35,087 nucleotides of DNA from an uncultured Oscillospiraceae bacterium (GCA_947626085.1 CANQQU010000016.1:1-35087); one strand, 5' to 3'. Shown: positions 7,444 to 16,128, counted from the stretch's first letter. Notes: generated by a model from the letters alone, not told the origin. Numbers and translations: made by a program.

Positions 7444-8295
7444 ATGCAGTTGGGAATCCGCCTGCACGATGTAAATACGACCCTCCCGGAGGCCCAAAGT
7501 ATGGCCGCCCGGGCGGAAAAGGCCCGGGCGGAGGGCTTTTCCTGCGTCCACCTGGCCTTTTCCAAGGTGATCCGGGGCGTGACCTTTGACGAGTCCGCCC
7601 TCAGCGAGGGCTTGGCTTTTTATGCCAAGCGGGTCTTTGCCAAGCAGGACCTGGACGTGGCGGTGCTGGGGTGCTATCTGAACCTGGCCCACCCGGACCC
7701 GGCGGAGCTTGCCAAGATCCAGAGCCGGTACTATGGCCACATCCGGGTGGCGGCGCTGATGGGCGCGGGGGTGGTGGGCACCGAGACCGGCGCCCCCAAT
7801 GCGGCCTACCAGCTGGATGAAAATACCCACACCCAGGCGGCGCTGGAGCAATTTATCCGGGGCCTGGCCCCGGTGGTGGCATGCGCCGAGGGCTACGGCG
7901 TCACCGTTGCCATCGAGCCGGTGTGGAAGCACATTGTCTATGATCCCGACCGGGCGGTGGAGGTACTCAAAGCCATCGGCAGCCGGAACCTGCGGATCAT
8001 CCTGGACCCGGTGAATCTGCTCTATCCCGGAAACGTAGAGCGGCGGGACGACGTTATTGCCGACGCCATCGACAAGCTGGGGGACCAGGTGGCGGTGGTG
8101 CATTTGAAAGACTTTGTACCGGCAGGGCAGGACCTGAAGAGCGTCGCCGCCGGCACCGGCCAGATGGATTACACCCGCATTTTGAAATTTATGAAGGAGC
8201 GCAAGCCCTATATCCAGGCCACCCTGGAAAATACCACCAATGCCAATGCCGTACAGGCCCGGGAATACCTACAGGCCTGCTATGACCGGCTGTAA
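7444..8295 (+). CDS. Sugar isomerase/epimerase of the AP-endonuclease-2 TIM-barrel family
   Basis: The 283-residue protein has the xylose-isomerase-like barrel used by IolE, IolI and ketose 3-epimerases. The metal-binding Glu-Asp-His-Glu set can be seen in AIEPVWKH, IILDPVNLL, VVHLKDF and ATLENT. The start is put at 7444 because AGGAGG (7431-7436) is seven bases upstream; the ATG at 7438 is too close to it. It follows the esterase by 22 bases and belongs to the kdu operon. Its position suggests isomerisation or epimerisation of a pectin-derived uronate or keto-sugar, but the exact substrate cannot be read from sequence. Confidence 0.82.
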   Translation: MQLGIRLHDVNTTLPEAQSMAARAEKARAEGFSCVHLAFSKVIRGVTFDESALSEGLAFYAKRVFAKQDLDVAVLGCYLNLAHPDPAELAKIQSRYYGHIRVAALMGAGVVGTETGAPNAAYQLDENTHTQAALEQFIRGLAPVVACAEGYGVTVAIEPVWKHIVYDPDRAVEVLKAIGSRNLRIILDPVNLLYPGNVERRDDVIADAIDKLGDQVAVVHLKDFVPAGQDLKSVAAGTGQMDYTRILKFMKERKPYIQATLENTTNANAVQAREYLQACYDRL

Positions 8296-8315
8296 TATTC
8301 TTAAGAAAGGCGGAA

Positions 8316-8828
8316 ATGAACATGGATGTATTGCAGACGATGGCAGCCCGCAGCTCTACCCGGAGCTATACGGCGGAGCCGCTGACGAAAGAGGAACTGG
8401 ACGCGCTTTTGAAGGCGGGGCTCCAGGCCCCCACCGCCACCAACCGGCAGGAACTCCACATCACTGTGGTGCCGGGGGACGCGCCGGTGCTGGGCAAGCT
8501 GAACGAGAAATTGGGCCGGGGCGGCAGCTTCTACTATAACGCCCCCACGGTGCTGGCGATCAGCGGGGAGGAGGCCTTCTCCTGGACCCCGGTGGACGCC
8601 GGGATCGCCGTGGAGAATATCGCTCTGGCGGCGGAGGGCCTGGGCCTGGGCAGCGTGATTCTGGGCTGCGTCAAGGCCATTCTTCGGGGACCGGAGAAAC
8701 CCGCCTGGAACGAGGCGCTGAAGATCCCCCAGGGGTATGCCTTTGAGGTGGCCATTGCCGTGGGCCACAAGGACAAGGAAAAGACGCCCCACACCTTCGA
8801 CCCGGAAAAGCAGATCAGCTATCTTTAA
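8316..8828 (+). CDS. Nitroreductase-family flavoprotein, short form
   Basis: The 170-residue protein has the FMN-binding nitroreductase pattern: RSSTRSYTAEPLTKEELDALL at the N-terminus, QAPTATNRQELH, and the DAGIAVENIALAAEGLGLGS helix. These dimeric enzymes use NAD(P)H to reduce varied quinones, nitro groups or enones; the native substrate is usually unknown. Start could be 8316 or the in-frame ATG at 8322, which is better spaced from AAAGGCGG. It is the last gene of the kdu operon and is followed by a terminator-like hairpin. A link to pectin use is not evident; redox balancing during uronate fermentation is a guess. Confidence 0.85.
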   Translation: MNMDVLQTMAARSSTRSYTAEPLTKEELDALLKAGLQAPTATNRQELHITVVPGDAPVLGKLNEKLGRGGSFYYNAPTVLAISGEEAFSWTPVDAGIAVENIALAAEGLGLGSVILGCVKAILRGPEKPAWNEALKIPQGYAFEVAIAVGHKDKEKTPHTFDPEKQISYL

Positions 8829-8870
8829 CGCGCTCCGTTTTCCCGGCGTGGGCCGTAAAAGATGTACTAT

Positions 8871-8916
8871 GGATACGGCGCGGAGCCGAAAAGGGCGCTG
8901 CGCCGTATCCTTTGTC
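8871..8916 (+). terminator. Terminator-like hairpin ending the kdu operon
   Basis: GGATACGGCGC (8871-8881) is a perfect 11-base inverted match to GCGCCGTATCC (8900-8910), with an 18-base loop and TTTGTC after the stem. The T-run is short, so termination may be partial, but a strong new promoter begins shortly downstream. Confidence 0.55.
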
Positions 8917-8944
8917 ATGGGGCCTTTCATGTTTGGAATTTTAC

Positions 8945-8973
8945 TTTACAGCGGAGGCTTGCCCGGGTATAAT
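8945..8973 (+). promoter_or_regulatory. Sigma-A promoter of the macrodomain-sirtuin operon
   Basis: TTTACA (8945-8950) and a perfect TATAAT (8968-8973) are separated by 17 bases, 63 bases before the macrodomain start codon. This is one of the best promoter matches in the window and shows that the ADP-ribosylation genes form their own transcription unit. Confidence 0.75.
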
Positions 8974-9036
8974 GATAGCCGGGAGCGGCGGCACATCCGC
9001 AAGCCCCATAATGCCGCCATTCGGAGGGAACCGGCC

Positions 9037-9798
9037 ATGACACAGAAGGAAAGAAGCGCTTATTTGATCGGGGAACTGCTGAAAGAGCAGCCCCAGTACC
9101 GGGACATTGCGATCCCACAGGACGAACAGGGCCAGAAGCGGCTGCTCCGCGGCCTGATGAACGTCCGCCCGCCGATGCCGATCGGCACGGAGTTTCTGGC
9201 GGCGCAGGATGCCTATCTGCGGGCGGAAACCGCCCGGAAGGGCGTTACCGACATCGCCGATCTGATACCCGTGGAGCCGGAGATCTACCTCTGGCAGGGG
9301 GACATCACCACCCTGAAATGCGGCGCCATCGTGAACGCCGCCAATTCCGGCATGACCGGCTGCTATGTCCCCTGCCACGGCTGCATCGACAACGCCATCC
9401 ACACCTATGCGGGCATTCAGCTCCGGCTGGCCTGCGCCGAGATGATGAAGAAGCAAGGGCACGAGGAACCCACCGGGCAGGCCAAGCTCACGCCCGCTTA
9501 CAATCTGCCCTGCGATTACGTTCTCCACACCGTCGGCCCCATTGTCTACGGCGGCGTTACGCAAAGGGACCGGGAACTGCTGGCCTCCTGCTACCGCTCC
9601 TGCCTGAAGCTGGCTCAGGAAAACGGCATAAAAAGCGTGGCGTTCTGCTGCATTTCTACGGGAGAGTTTCATTTTCCAAATACGCAAGCCGCGAAAATCG
9701 CCGTGGACACGGTGCGGCAATATAAAGGCGACACGGAGGTGATTTTCAATGTCTTTAAGGATGCCGATTACGAGATCTACCGGGAGCTACTCGGATAA
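9037..9798 (+). CDS. Zinc-dependent macrodomain protein-ADP-ribose hydrolase
   Basis: The 253-residue protein has an N-terminal helical extension of about 75 residues and then a macrodomain: QGDITTLKCGAIVNAAN (ADP-ribose binding), GCYVPCHGC, and the C-terminal CISTGEFHFP phosphate-binding loop. Cys109, His114 and Cys116 form the C-x4-H-x-C arrangement of the catalytic zinc site in the SirTM-linked macrodomains of Staphylococcus aureus and Streptococcus pyogenes. Those enzymes remove mono-ADP-ribose put on by their partner SirTM. Start at 9037 is supported by GGAGGGAA eight bases upstream and the promoter at 8945. Its 3' end overlaps the sirtuin gene by 50 bases. Confidence 0.93.
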   Translation: MTQKERSAYLIGELLKEQPQYRDIAIPQDEQGQKRLLRGLMNVRPPMPIGTEFLAAQDAYLRAETARKGVTDIADLIPVEPEIYLWQGDITTLKCGAIVNAANSGMTGCYVPCHGCIDNAIHTYAGIQLRLACAEMMKKQGHEEPTGQAKLTPAYNLPCDYVLHTVGPIVYGGVTQRDRELLASCYRSCLKLAQENGIKSVAFCCISTGEFHFPNTQAAKIAVDTVRQYKGDTEVIFNVFKDADYEIYRELLG

Positions 9799-10618
9799 TA
9801 TCCGGCGGCTCCGGGCGGCGCTGGAGAAAGCGGACGCCGTGGTAGTGGGCGCGGGGGCGGGACTCTCCACCGCGGCGGGGTTTACCTATACCGGGGAACG
9901 ATTTGATCGGTATTTCTCCGACTTTGCCGAAAAATACGGCTTTTCCGATATGTATTCCGGTGGGTTTTATCCCTTTGCCGCACCGGAGGAATTTTGGGCC
10001 TATTGGAGCCGGTATATCTTCATCAACCGGTATATGGACGCCCCGAAGCCGGTCTATGACGATCTGCTGACGCTGGTTCGGGACAAGGATTATTTTGTGA
10101 TCACCACCAATGTGGACCACTGCTTCCAAAAGGCGGGCTTTGACAAAAAGCGGCTGTTCTACACCCAGGGGGACTACGGCCTGTTCCAATGTTCCACGCC
10201 ATGTTGTCAAGAAATCTTTGATAACGAGAAAACGATTCGGCAGATGATGGAACAGCAGGCGAATATGCGTATTCCGTCCGAGCTGCTGCCTATTTGCCCC
10301 CATTGCGGAAAGCCTATGACCATGAACCTACGCTCCGACGACAAATTTGTGGAGGATGAGGGCTGGCACCGGGCAGCGGAGCGGTACGAAAACTTCCTGC
10401 GGACACGGGGAAACGGACGGATTCTGTTTCTGGAACTCGGCGTCGGCTACAACACCCCGGTCATTATCAAGTACCCCTTCTGGCGCATGACCGCCCAAAA
10501 CAAGGCGGCCACCTATGCCTGTATCAACTACGGCGAGGCGCTCTGCCCGGCGGAGATTGAGAAGCGGTCCATCTGCATCGATAAGGATATTGGGCGGGTT
10601 TTGAGGGACTTGCGGTGA
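9749..10618 (+). CDS. Class M sirtuin (SirTM), protein ADP-ribosyltransferase
   Basis: This 289-residue Rossmann-fold NAD-dependent enzyme has the sirtuin motif GAGAGLS (34-40), TTNVDH (119-124) and YTQGDYG. The catalytic His of deacetylase sirtuins is replaced by Gln140, and Asn121 is kept. This Asn/Gln pair marks class M sirtuins, which ADP-ribosylate proteins rather than deacetylate them. A structural zinc site is formed by Cys residues in CSTPCC and ICPHCG (Cys183, Cys186). The start at 9749 has an excellent GGAGGTGA six bases upstream, located inside the macrodomain gene, so the genes overlap by 50 bases. In known pathogens the target is a lipoylated GcvH-like carrier encoded alongside; none is in this window. 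Confidence 0.92.
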   Translation: MSLRMPITRSTGSYSDNIRRLRAALEKADAVVVGAGAGLSTAAGFTYTGERFDRYFSDFAEKYGFSDMYSGGFYPFAAPEEFWAYWSRYIFINRYMDAPKPVYDDLLTLVRDKDYFVITTNVDHCFQKAGFDKKRLFYTQGDYGLFQCSTPCCQEIFDNEKTIRQMMEQQANMRIPSELLPICPHCGKPMTMNLRSDDKFVEDEGWHRAAERYENFLRTRGNGRILFLELGVGYNTPVIIKYPFWRMTAQNKAATYACINYGEALCPAEIEKRSICIDKDIGRVLRDLR

Positions 10619-10660
10619 GGCGTCCCCCTTCCTCCAACGGGCGTTATGAAATTTCACGCA

Positions 10661-10705
10661 AAAAAGGCAGCACGGAAAGCGTATTCGCTTCCCGGCTGCC
10701 TTTTG
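10661..10705. terminator. Bidirectional terminator between SirTM and the amidohydrolase
   Basis: AAAAGGCAGC, a bulged A, and CGGAAAGCG pair with CGCTTCCCG, GCTGCC and TTTT around a TATT loop. A-runs on the left and T-runs on the right let it act in both directions, which suits the convergent genes on each side. Outer bases TTTCACG and CGTGAAA extend the dyad further. Confidence 0.8.
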
Positions 10706-10723
10706 CTATATTCGTGAAAAGGG

Positions 10724-11875
10724 TCAGTCTGTGTAGACGGTCTTCCCGTTTACAAAGGTTTGCCAGGCGTGACCACCCACGGTGGTCAGCGGATTGGCGG
10801 TCCAGACCACGATATCGGCGTCCTTTCCCACTTCCAGGCTGCCCAGCCGGTCCGCCACGCCCAGGGCCCGGGCGGGCCGGATGGTGATGGCCTCCCAGGC
10901 GGCCTTTTCCCCCAGACCCGCTTCCGCCGCCAGTCCGGCGCAGAGAGGCAGGTATTGCAGGGGGATCACAGGGGCGTCGGTAATGATGCTGACGTCCACC
11001 CCAGCCCGGTCCAGGATCCCGGCGGTGGCGAAGCTCTTGTTTTTCAGCTCCACCTTGCTCTTGGTGCCCAGGCTGGGGCCGATAAAGGCGGGATACCCCT
11101 CCGCCCCCAGGGCGTCGGCGATTTCCGCGCCGTCGGTGCAGTGATCCAGAGTCAGCTTCAGCCCAAACTCCTTGGCGATGCGGATGGCGGTAAAAATGTC
11201 GTCGGCCCGGTGGGCGTGGGCTTTGAGGGGAATTTCGCCCCGCATCACCGGCAGCATGGCCTCCAGCTTGGCGTCAAAGGCGGGGGCTTTCCCCTCGTCG
11301 GTGTCCTGCTGATACTTCCGGGCCTTGGTCAGAAAGTCCCGCAGCAGGGCGGCCACGCCCATCCGGGTGGCGGGGGCGCGCTTGGCGCCCTGGCCGTAGA
11401 CCCGGCGGGGATTCTCGCCGAAGGCGCACTTCATGGCGGCGGGGAATTTCACCACCATGTCGTCCACCCGGCTCCCCGCCAACTTGATGACGGCGAAAGT
11501 GCCGCCGATGACGTTGGCGCTGCCCGGGCCGGTGCAGGCGGTGGTGACGCCGCCCCGAAGGGCGTTGCCGAAGGCCTCGTCCTGGGGGTAGATGGAGTCG
11601 ATGGCCCACATTTGCGGGGTGATGGGGTCGGTGACTTCGTTGTAGTCCTTGCCCTCCCAGCCCACGGCCTCGTTGTCCAGACCGATGTGGCAGTGGGCCT
11701 CCACGCAGCCGGGGGTGACCAGACGGCCCTCCGCGTCCAGAATTTCCGCGCCCTCCGGCGGGGTCAGATCGGCACCCAGGGCGGCGATTTTCCCGTCGTC
11801 CCCAATGAGCAGGCAGCCGTTGGGGATATCTGGGGCGGTGATGGGCTTGAGATGGGCGTTTTGAATGAACAGCAT
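10724..11875 (-). CDS. Metal-dependent amidohydrolase (imidazolonepropionase-like)
   Basis: The 383-residue protein shows the amidohydrolase-superfamily layout: a small beta-sandwich at both ends and a TIM barrel with metal ligands HxH (His61, His63 in EAHCHIG), His220 (KAHAHRADD), His245 (LDHCTDG) and catalytic Asp300 (ITDAP). The C-terminal GSLEVGKDADIVVW is typical. The start at 11875 has AAGGAG nine bases upstream. Family members hydrolyse cyclic amides, isoaspartyl or N-acyl amino acids; here the substrate cannot be told. There is no signal peptide. It stands alone, divergent from glyA, and ends at a bidirectional terminator. Confidence 0.88.
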   Translation of the reverse strand: MLFIQNAHLKPITAPDIPNGCLLIGDDGKIAALGADLTPPEGAEILDAEGRLVTPGCVEAHCHIGLDNEAVGWEGKDYNEVTDPITPQMWAIDSIYPQDEAFGNALRGGVTTACTGPGSANVIGGTFAVIKLAGSRVDDMVVKFPAAMKCAFGENPRRVYGQGAKRAPATRMGVAALLRDFLTKARKYQQDTDEGKAPAFDAKLEAMLPVMRGEIPLKAHAHRADDIFTAIRIAKEFGLKLTLDHCTDGAEIADALGAEGYPAFIGPSLGTKSKVELKNKSFATAGILDRAGVDVSIITDAPVIPLQYLPLCAGLAAEAGLGEKAAWEAITIRPARALGVADRLGSLEVGKDADIVVWTANPLTTVGGHAWQTFVNGKTVYTD

Positions 11876-11950
11876 GGGACAAAACTCCTTTTTTCTTTCT
11901 ATTTTACAAACTTTTTTTCCAAAAGGGAAGGGGCAATTTACACAGTCCGG

Positions 11951-11978
11951 TTGACTTTTTTCGGAAAGAGTGTATACT
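11951..11978 (+). promoter_or_regulatory. glyA: Sigma-A promoter of glyA
   Basis: TTGACT (11951-11956) and TATACT (11973-11978) have a 16-base spacer and lie 75 bases before the glyA start codon. The leader between them and the gene is short and shows no riboswitch-like fold that I could recognise. Confidence 0.7.
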
Positions 11979-12052
11979 AATTGCATAATGGAAATCCCTG
12001 GCGGCCCCATCTGCGCCGCCGGTTTTCTGAAAAAGATAAAGGATGTGTCAAA

Positions 12053-13309
12053 ATGTACGGAAAGCTATTGGACGCCATCGGATTTGTGGCCTATTCGGAT
12101 CCTGAGCTGTCCGCCATGATGAGCCGGGAGCTGGACCGGCAGCTGAATGGACTGGAGCTGATCGCCTCGGAAAACTTCGCCTCTCCAGCGGTGATCGCCG
12201 CCATGGGGTCGGTCCTCACCAATAAATACGCCGAAGGGCTCCCCGGCAAACGGTACTACGGCGGATGCCAGTATGTAGACGAGGTGGAGAGCCTGTGCAT
12301 CCAGCGGGCCAAGGACCTGTTCGGGGCGGAGTTCGCCAATGTCCAGCCCCATTCCGGGGCCCAGGCCAACGCCGCGGTGCAGCTGGCCCTGCTCCAGCCC
12401 GGAGACACCCTGATGGGCATGAGCCTGGCCAACGGCGGCCACCTGTCCCACGGCAGCCCCGCCAACATCTCCGGCAAATATTACCGGGTGGTTTCCTACG
12501 ACGTGAACCACGAGACCGGCCTCATTGACTACGACCAGGTTCGGGACCTGGCCCGGAAGAACAGTCCCAAGCTGATCATTGCCGGGGCCTCGGCTTATCC
12601 CCGGGCCATCGACTTCTCTATTTTCGCGGATATCGCCCACGAGGTGGGGGCCGTGCTGATGGTGGACATGGCCCACATTGCCGGTCTGGTGGCCGGCGGG
12701 GCCCATCAGAGCCCGGTGCCCTATGCGGACATCGTCACCACCACCACCCACAAGACCCTCCGGGGCCCCCGGGGCGGCCTGATCCTGGGCAAGGAGGAGT
12801 TCGCCAAGAAAATCAATTCCGCTGTCTTCCCCGGCACCCAGGGCGGCCCCCTGGAGCACATCATTGCCGCCAAGGCGGTGTGCCTGCGGGAAGCAATGGA
12901 GCCCGCCTTCAAGGACTACGCCCGGAATGTGGTCGCCAACGCCAAGGTCCTGGCCCAGGCGCTGCTGGACGAGGGCTTTGATCTGGTCACCGGCGGCACG
13001 GATAACCACCTGATGCTGGCGGATCTGCGGCCCATGGGCATTACCGGCAAGGAGCTTCAGAACCGGCTGGACGCCAACCACATTACCCTGAACAAGAACG
13101 CCATCCCCGGAGACCCGGAGAAGCCCGCCATCACCAGCGGCGTGCGGATCGGCACCGCCGCCGTCACCACCCGGGGCCTGGGGGCGGATGAAATGCGGGT
13201 CATCGCCAAGTGCATCGCCATGACCGCCCGGGACTTTGAGGGGACAGCCCGGCAGGTGCGGGACACCGTGGCGGAGATCTGCCGGAAGTACCCCCTCTAC
13301 CAGGTATGA
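12053..13309 (+). CDS. glyA: Serine hydroxymethyltransferase
   Basis: The 418-residue PLP enzyme interconverts serine and glycine with transfer of the one-carbon unit to tetrahydrofolate (EC 2.1.2.1). Family signatures include [35 protein letters not shown], and [14 protein letters not shown] with PLP-binding Lys234. Length is normal (E. coli 417). The start at 12053 follows AAAGGATG by about eight bases; an in-frame ATG 24 codons earlier directly follows the -10 box and is unlikely. A housekeeping gene, it ends in a 4-base ATGA overlap with an esterase gene, which is an uncommon partner. Confidence 0.97.
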   Translation: MYGKLLDAIGFVAYSDPELSAMMSRELDRQLNGLELIASENFASPAVIAAMGSVLTNKYAEGLPGKRYYGGCQYVDEVESLCIQRAKDLFGAEFANVQPHSGAQANAAVQLALLQPGDTLMGMSLANGGHLSHGSPANISGKYYRVVSYDVNHETGLIDYDQVRDLARKNSPKLIIAGASAYPRAIDFSIFADIAHEVGAVLMVDMAHIAGLVAGGAHQSPVPYADIVTTTTHKTLRGPRGGLILGKEEFAKKINSAVFPGTQGGPLEHIIAAKAVCLREAMEPAFKDYARNVVANAKVLAQALLDEGFDLVTGGTDNHLMLADLRPMGITGKELQNRLDANHITLNKNAIPGDPEKPAITSGVRIGTAAVTTRGLGADEMRVIAKCIAMTARDFEGTARQVRDTVAEICRKYPLYQV

Positions 13310-14175
13310 CCTCCCAGGCGCTGGGGTTCCGGTTTTACGCCTCCATTTCCGATTTTCTCCGGGACCGGAAGATCCCCCTGCCCGAAGGGGTGGCCCAAAA
13401 ACGGAATCTGTCCTACGGCCCCCATGGGCGAGCCAACCATCTAGATGTGTACTTCCCCAAGGGGGCGGCGGGGAGACTGCCCACCATCGTCAGCGTCCAC
13501 GGGGGCGGGTATGTCTACGGCAATAAGGAGATCTACCGCCGCTATTGCATGGACCTGGCCCGGCGGGGGTTTGCCGTGGTGAATTTCAACTACCGCCTGG
13601 CCCCCAGGTGGAAATTCCCCACGCCGCTGGAGGACCTGAACCGGGTCCTGACCTGGCTGACGGAGGCGGACGCGAGCCTGCACCTGGACCCGGAGCGGGT
13701 GGTGCTGGTGGGGGATTCGGCGGGGGCCCAGCTGGCCAGCCAGTATGCCGCCATTTGGGAAAACCCGGAATACGCCGCCCTCTTTTCCTTCCGGGTGCCC
13801 CGAGTCACGCTCCGGGCCTTGGGACTTAACTGTGGAATGTACGATTTGGCCCAGCGCGCCAAGGAGCCCCGGGAGGGGATCCAGCTGGACTATTTTGGGG
13901 ACCTGGACGAAAGCGACCCCCGCCTCCGGGAGCTGGACGCCATCGGCAGCGGCTACCCGCCGGCGTATTTGGCTACCGCCTGTAACGACTTTCTCCGGGA
14001 AGCGGCGGAGCCCATGTACCAGTTCCTCCGGGAAAAGGGCGTGGAGGCCGCCTGGAAGTGCTACGGCAGGGAGGAGGACAAGCAGGTGGGCCATGTATTT
14101 CATGTGAACCTGCCGCTGCTGGAGGCAAGGGCGTGTAACGACGACGAGTGCGCCTTCTTCCGAAAATACATGTAA
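13306..14175 (+). CDS. HSL-family (alpha/beta-hydrolase fold-3) esterase
   Basis: The 289-residue protein carries the hormone-sensitive-lipase family oxyanion motif HGGGY (65-69), the nucleophile motif GDSAG (Ser138), Asp228 in ATACNDF and His263 or His266 in GHVFH. These enzymes hydrolyse short acyl esters in the cytoplasm; there is no signal peptide. The ATG overlaps the glyA stop codon in ATGA, so translation is coupled to glyA. A strong bidirectional terminator lies about 85 bases after the stop. It is not closely similar to the esterase in the kdu operon. Natural substrate unknown. Confidence 0.88.
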   Translation: MTSQALGFRFYASISDFLRDRKIPLPEGVAQKRNLSYGPHGRANHLDVYFPKGAAGRLPTIVSVHGGGYVYGNKEIYRRYCMDLARRGFAVVNFNYRLAPRWKFPTPLEDLNRVLTWLTEADASLHLDPERVVLVGDSAGAQLASQYAAIWENPEYAALFSFRVPRVTLRALGLNCGMYDLAQRAKEPREGIQLDYFGDLDESDPRLRELDAIGSGYPPAYLATACNDFLREAAEPMYQFLREKGVEAAWKCYGREEDKQVGHVFHVNLPLLEARACNDDECAFFRKYM

Positions 14176-14253
14176 CATCAGCGGCTTCCAAGCAGGGGGA
14201 GCGCCCAAAAGCGAGGCAGAGCATATCCCAAAATCCGCTGCCTGTACACAGCA

Positions 14254-14297
14254 AAAAATGACCGCCCTCCGAGCTGTGGAGAGCGGTCGTTTTGTTT
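14254..14297. terminator. Bidirectional terminator between the glyA-esterase operon and the TerB-like operon
   Basis: GACCGC (14260-14265) pairs with GCGGTC (14283-14288) and CTCC (14267-14270) with GGAG (14278-14281), around a 7-base loop. A run of six A on the left and TTTTGTTT on the right give U-tracts in both directions, fitting the convergent genes. Confidence 0.85.
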
Positions 14298-14336
14298 GGG
14301 GGATAGTCCCGCACCCTTATTTTCTTTCCTAAAACA

Positions 14337-15350
14337 TCAATAAGGAATTCTCATATTTTTCAGGAAGCCTTCTATACTGGTGGCTTTACTCTCAGACTCT
14401 TCTGTCAGGAGCCCATCGTCCGTTAAAAGCGGCGTATCCAGGACCGATTTGACTGAAACTGCCACGCTGGCGCAGGAGGCGATGACCTGCTTGGAGGTGG
14501 GAGAATAGCACCTGTAATCGTCCCCCTCGGCCTTGACGATGTCCTCCATTTTGTAAATCAGGGGCAGGAAATAGGCGTCCAGCCGGGCGAGCAGATTGTA
14601 AAACAGATAGGTTCGCCGGCGGATCGTCTCACACTGCAAGGATGCCGTATTCAGCTGGGAGGCGATCTGGATGGCCTCCGATCTGTTGGCGTAGGCTTTT
14701 TCCAGATTTTTCTTGGCGGCACTGCCCGCTACAAAGCCCATGACCATCAGGGCCGGACCTGCCACCAGCCCGCCCAGGATCATGGTGCCTCCGGCCATAC
14801 CGAGCCCGCCTGCCGCCAGGGAGCCGCCGCCGAAGAAGGCCAGGGTGGCGTTGGTGGCTGCCGCGCCGTGGAGGGCGGCGATGGCGGTGCCGGTGGAGGC
14901 GCAGGCCAGAGCCTGGGCCGCGCCATAGGCCCCAAAGGCGGCCAGCGCTCCGCCGGCAGTCCCGGCTACAGCCCCGCCGGCTAGGGACCCGGCGAAGCTC
15001 ACCATGGTCTTCATTTCTGCAAAGTCCTTTTCATCCACATGAAGCCGGCGCAGTTCATCTAAGCCCTCGGTCTCCCGGAAGTCCACGTTTTTGATTTTTG
15101 TGAAGGTGTCCAGAAATGCCGTCATGCTGGAATTCAGCACAAACAGCTTTTCACTGCCCAGATGGGACAGGGAATTGCCGCAGGCCAGCCGTTGCGCGTT
15201 CAGCAGCTTTGTAGCGTCCTCCACGATCTCATTGGCATTTTTATTGATATTGCTGGCGTTGACGGCGTCAACCCCCGCCTTTACGGTCTTCCCAACGCCC
15301 AGCGCCCCCGTTGCCGCGACGACGCCGATAAATAACAGCGGTAATGGCAT
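14337..15350 (-). CDS. Conserved protein of unknown function with Gly/Ala-rich hydrophobic core
   Basis: The 337-residue protein starts with a short hydrophobic helix (residues 1-20), then an amphipathic helical region (30-112) and a very long Gly/Ala-rich hydrophobic block (about 115-210, with FFGGGSLAAGGLGMAGG near 172-188). A helical domain follows (211-275, including the basic ETIRRRTYLFYNLLARLD) and an acidic tail. The block looks like glycine-zipper helices that could insert in a membrane as a hairpin or pore, but this is inference. I know no function. The ribosome site GGGAGGAA is well placed. It is the last gene of a three-gene operon, 16 bases after the TerB-like gene, and ends before a bidirectional terminator. 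Confidence 0.82.
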   Translation of the reverse strand: MPLPLLFIGVVAATGALGVGKTVKAGVDAVNASNINKNANEIVEDATKLLNAQRLACGNSLSHLGSEKLFVLNSSMTAFLDTFTKIKNVDFRETEGLDELRRLHVDEKDFAEMKTMVSFAGSLAGGAVAGTAGGALAAFGAYGAAQALACASTGTAIAALHGAAATNATLAFFGGGSLAAGGLGMAGGTMILGGLVAGPALMVMGFVAGSAAKKNLEKAYANRSEAIQIASQLNTASLQCETIRRRTYLFYNLLARLDAYFLPLIYKMEDIVKAEGDDYRCYSPTSKQVIASCASVAVSVKSVLDTPLLTDDGLLTEESESKATSIEGFLKNMRIPY

Positions 15351-15366
15351 TTTGATTCCTCCCGTC

Positions 15367-16128
15367 TTAAAGCGCGATCAGATCCTTCACGCTCTCAAAA
15401 ATCACGTTTTTCCGGTCCGTGATCTCGTTGACTATGGTTTCGATGGTCATATAGGGCCGGTCCGTGGTTTTGATCCAGGCCAGCTCCCTTTCCAGGTCCA
15501 TCAGGGTCAGGATGCTGCTCTCCATCTCCAGGAAAATCGCCTTGTCGATGCCCAGCTTGCGGGTGATGTACTTTAGGAGCCGCCGCTCCGTATCGTCGTA
15601 GTGTTCGTCGCTGTAGGCCACGGTCAGCAGATCCCAGACCAGCAGCTTTGGGGTGATGAAGGTGTCCTCCGTCTGAACCGAGGAGGAAAGCGCCTGCTCC
15701 ACCCCATCCTGAAGCACATCATAGTAGTCCTCGGGATCGATGATCTTTTCCATTTGAGCCCGGCAGTCCTGGATGATTTGCTCCCGGTGCGCCGAGAAGC
15801 CGGGATCCAACTCCGTGCCGATGGCGTCAAATTTTTCCTCCTCGCTGTGGAAGATCTCACCGTCTGCCGCCATCAGATAGTAGATGACCTTGATGGCGTT
15901 CTGGGTGGAGACTGCCTTGAGTTTCAGGGGCTTGACGGGGTCCTCCGGCTCGGTCACGCGGGGCTTTTTCTTGAACAGGTCCTTGACCTGATCGGGGACC
16001 TTGATCTCCGGCGCCTTGATCTCCGGCAGCTTCACATTCTGTACCGTCGCTTTGACGGAATCCATCGCGCCGTGGAGCGTGTTCAGAATACCGCCGCCCT
16101 TTTCCTTGTCGCTTTCATTTTTTGCCAT
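15367..16128 (-). CDS. TerB-like domain protein
   Basis: The 253-residue protein has a lysine- and proline-rich N-terminal linker (KLPEIKAPEIKVPDQVKDLF near 33-52) and then a TerB/DjlA-type helical domain. The two acidic signature motifs are AADGEIFHSEEEKF (87-100) and AYSDEHYDDTERRLLKYI (171-188). TerB-like domains are thought to bind divalent metal and to act near membranes in stress and tellurite-resistance systems. It lacks a membrane segment. The start at 16128 is chosen because AGGAGG lies seven bases upstream; a GTG six codons earlier overlaps the ribosome site. It lies between two uncharacterised proteins, 14 bases after one and 16 before the other, so all three are made together. Confidence 0.85.
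   Translation of the reverse strand: MAKNESDKEKGGGILNTLHGAMDSVKATVQNVKLPEIKAPEIKVPDQVKDLFKKKPRVTEPEDPVKPLKLKAVSTQNAIKVIYYLMAADGEIFHSEEEKFDAIGTELDPGFSAHREQIIQDCRAQMEKIIDPEDYYDVLQDGVEQALSSSVQTEDTFITPKLLVWDLLTVAYSDEHYDDTERRLLKYITRKLGIDKAIFLEMESSILTLMDLERELAWIKTTDRPYMTIETIVNEITDRKNVIFESVKDLIAL

Noticed and set aside
11981..12052. Possible glycine or folate riboswitch in the glyA leader
   Set aside because: Only 75 bases separate promoter and start codon, and no conserved fold or terminator/antiterminator pair is visible.
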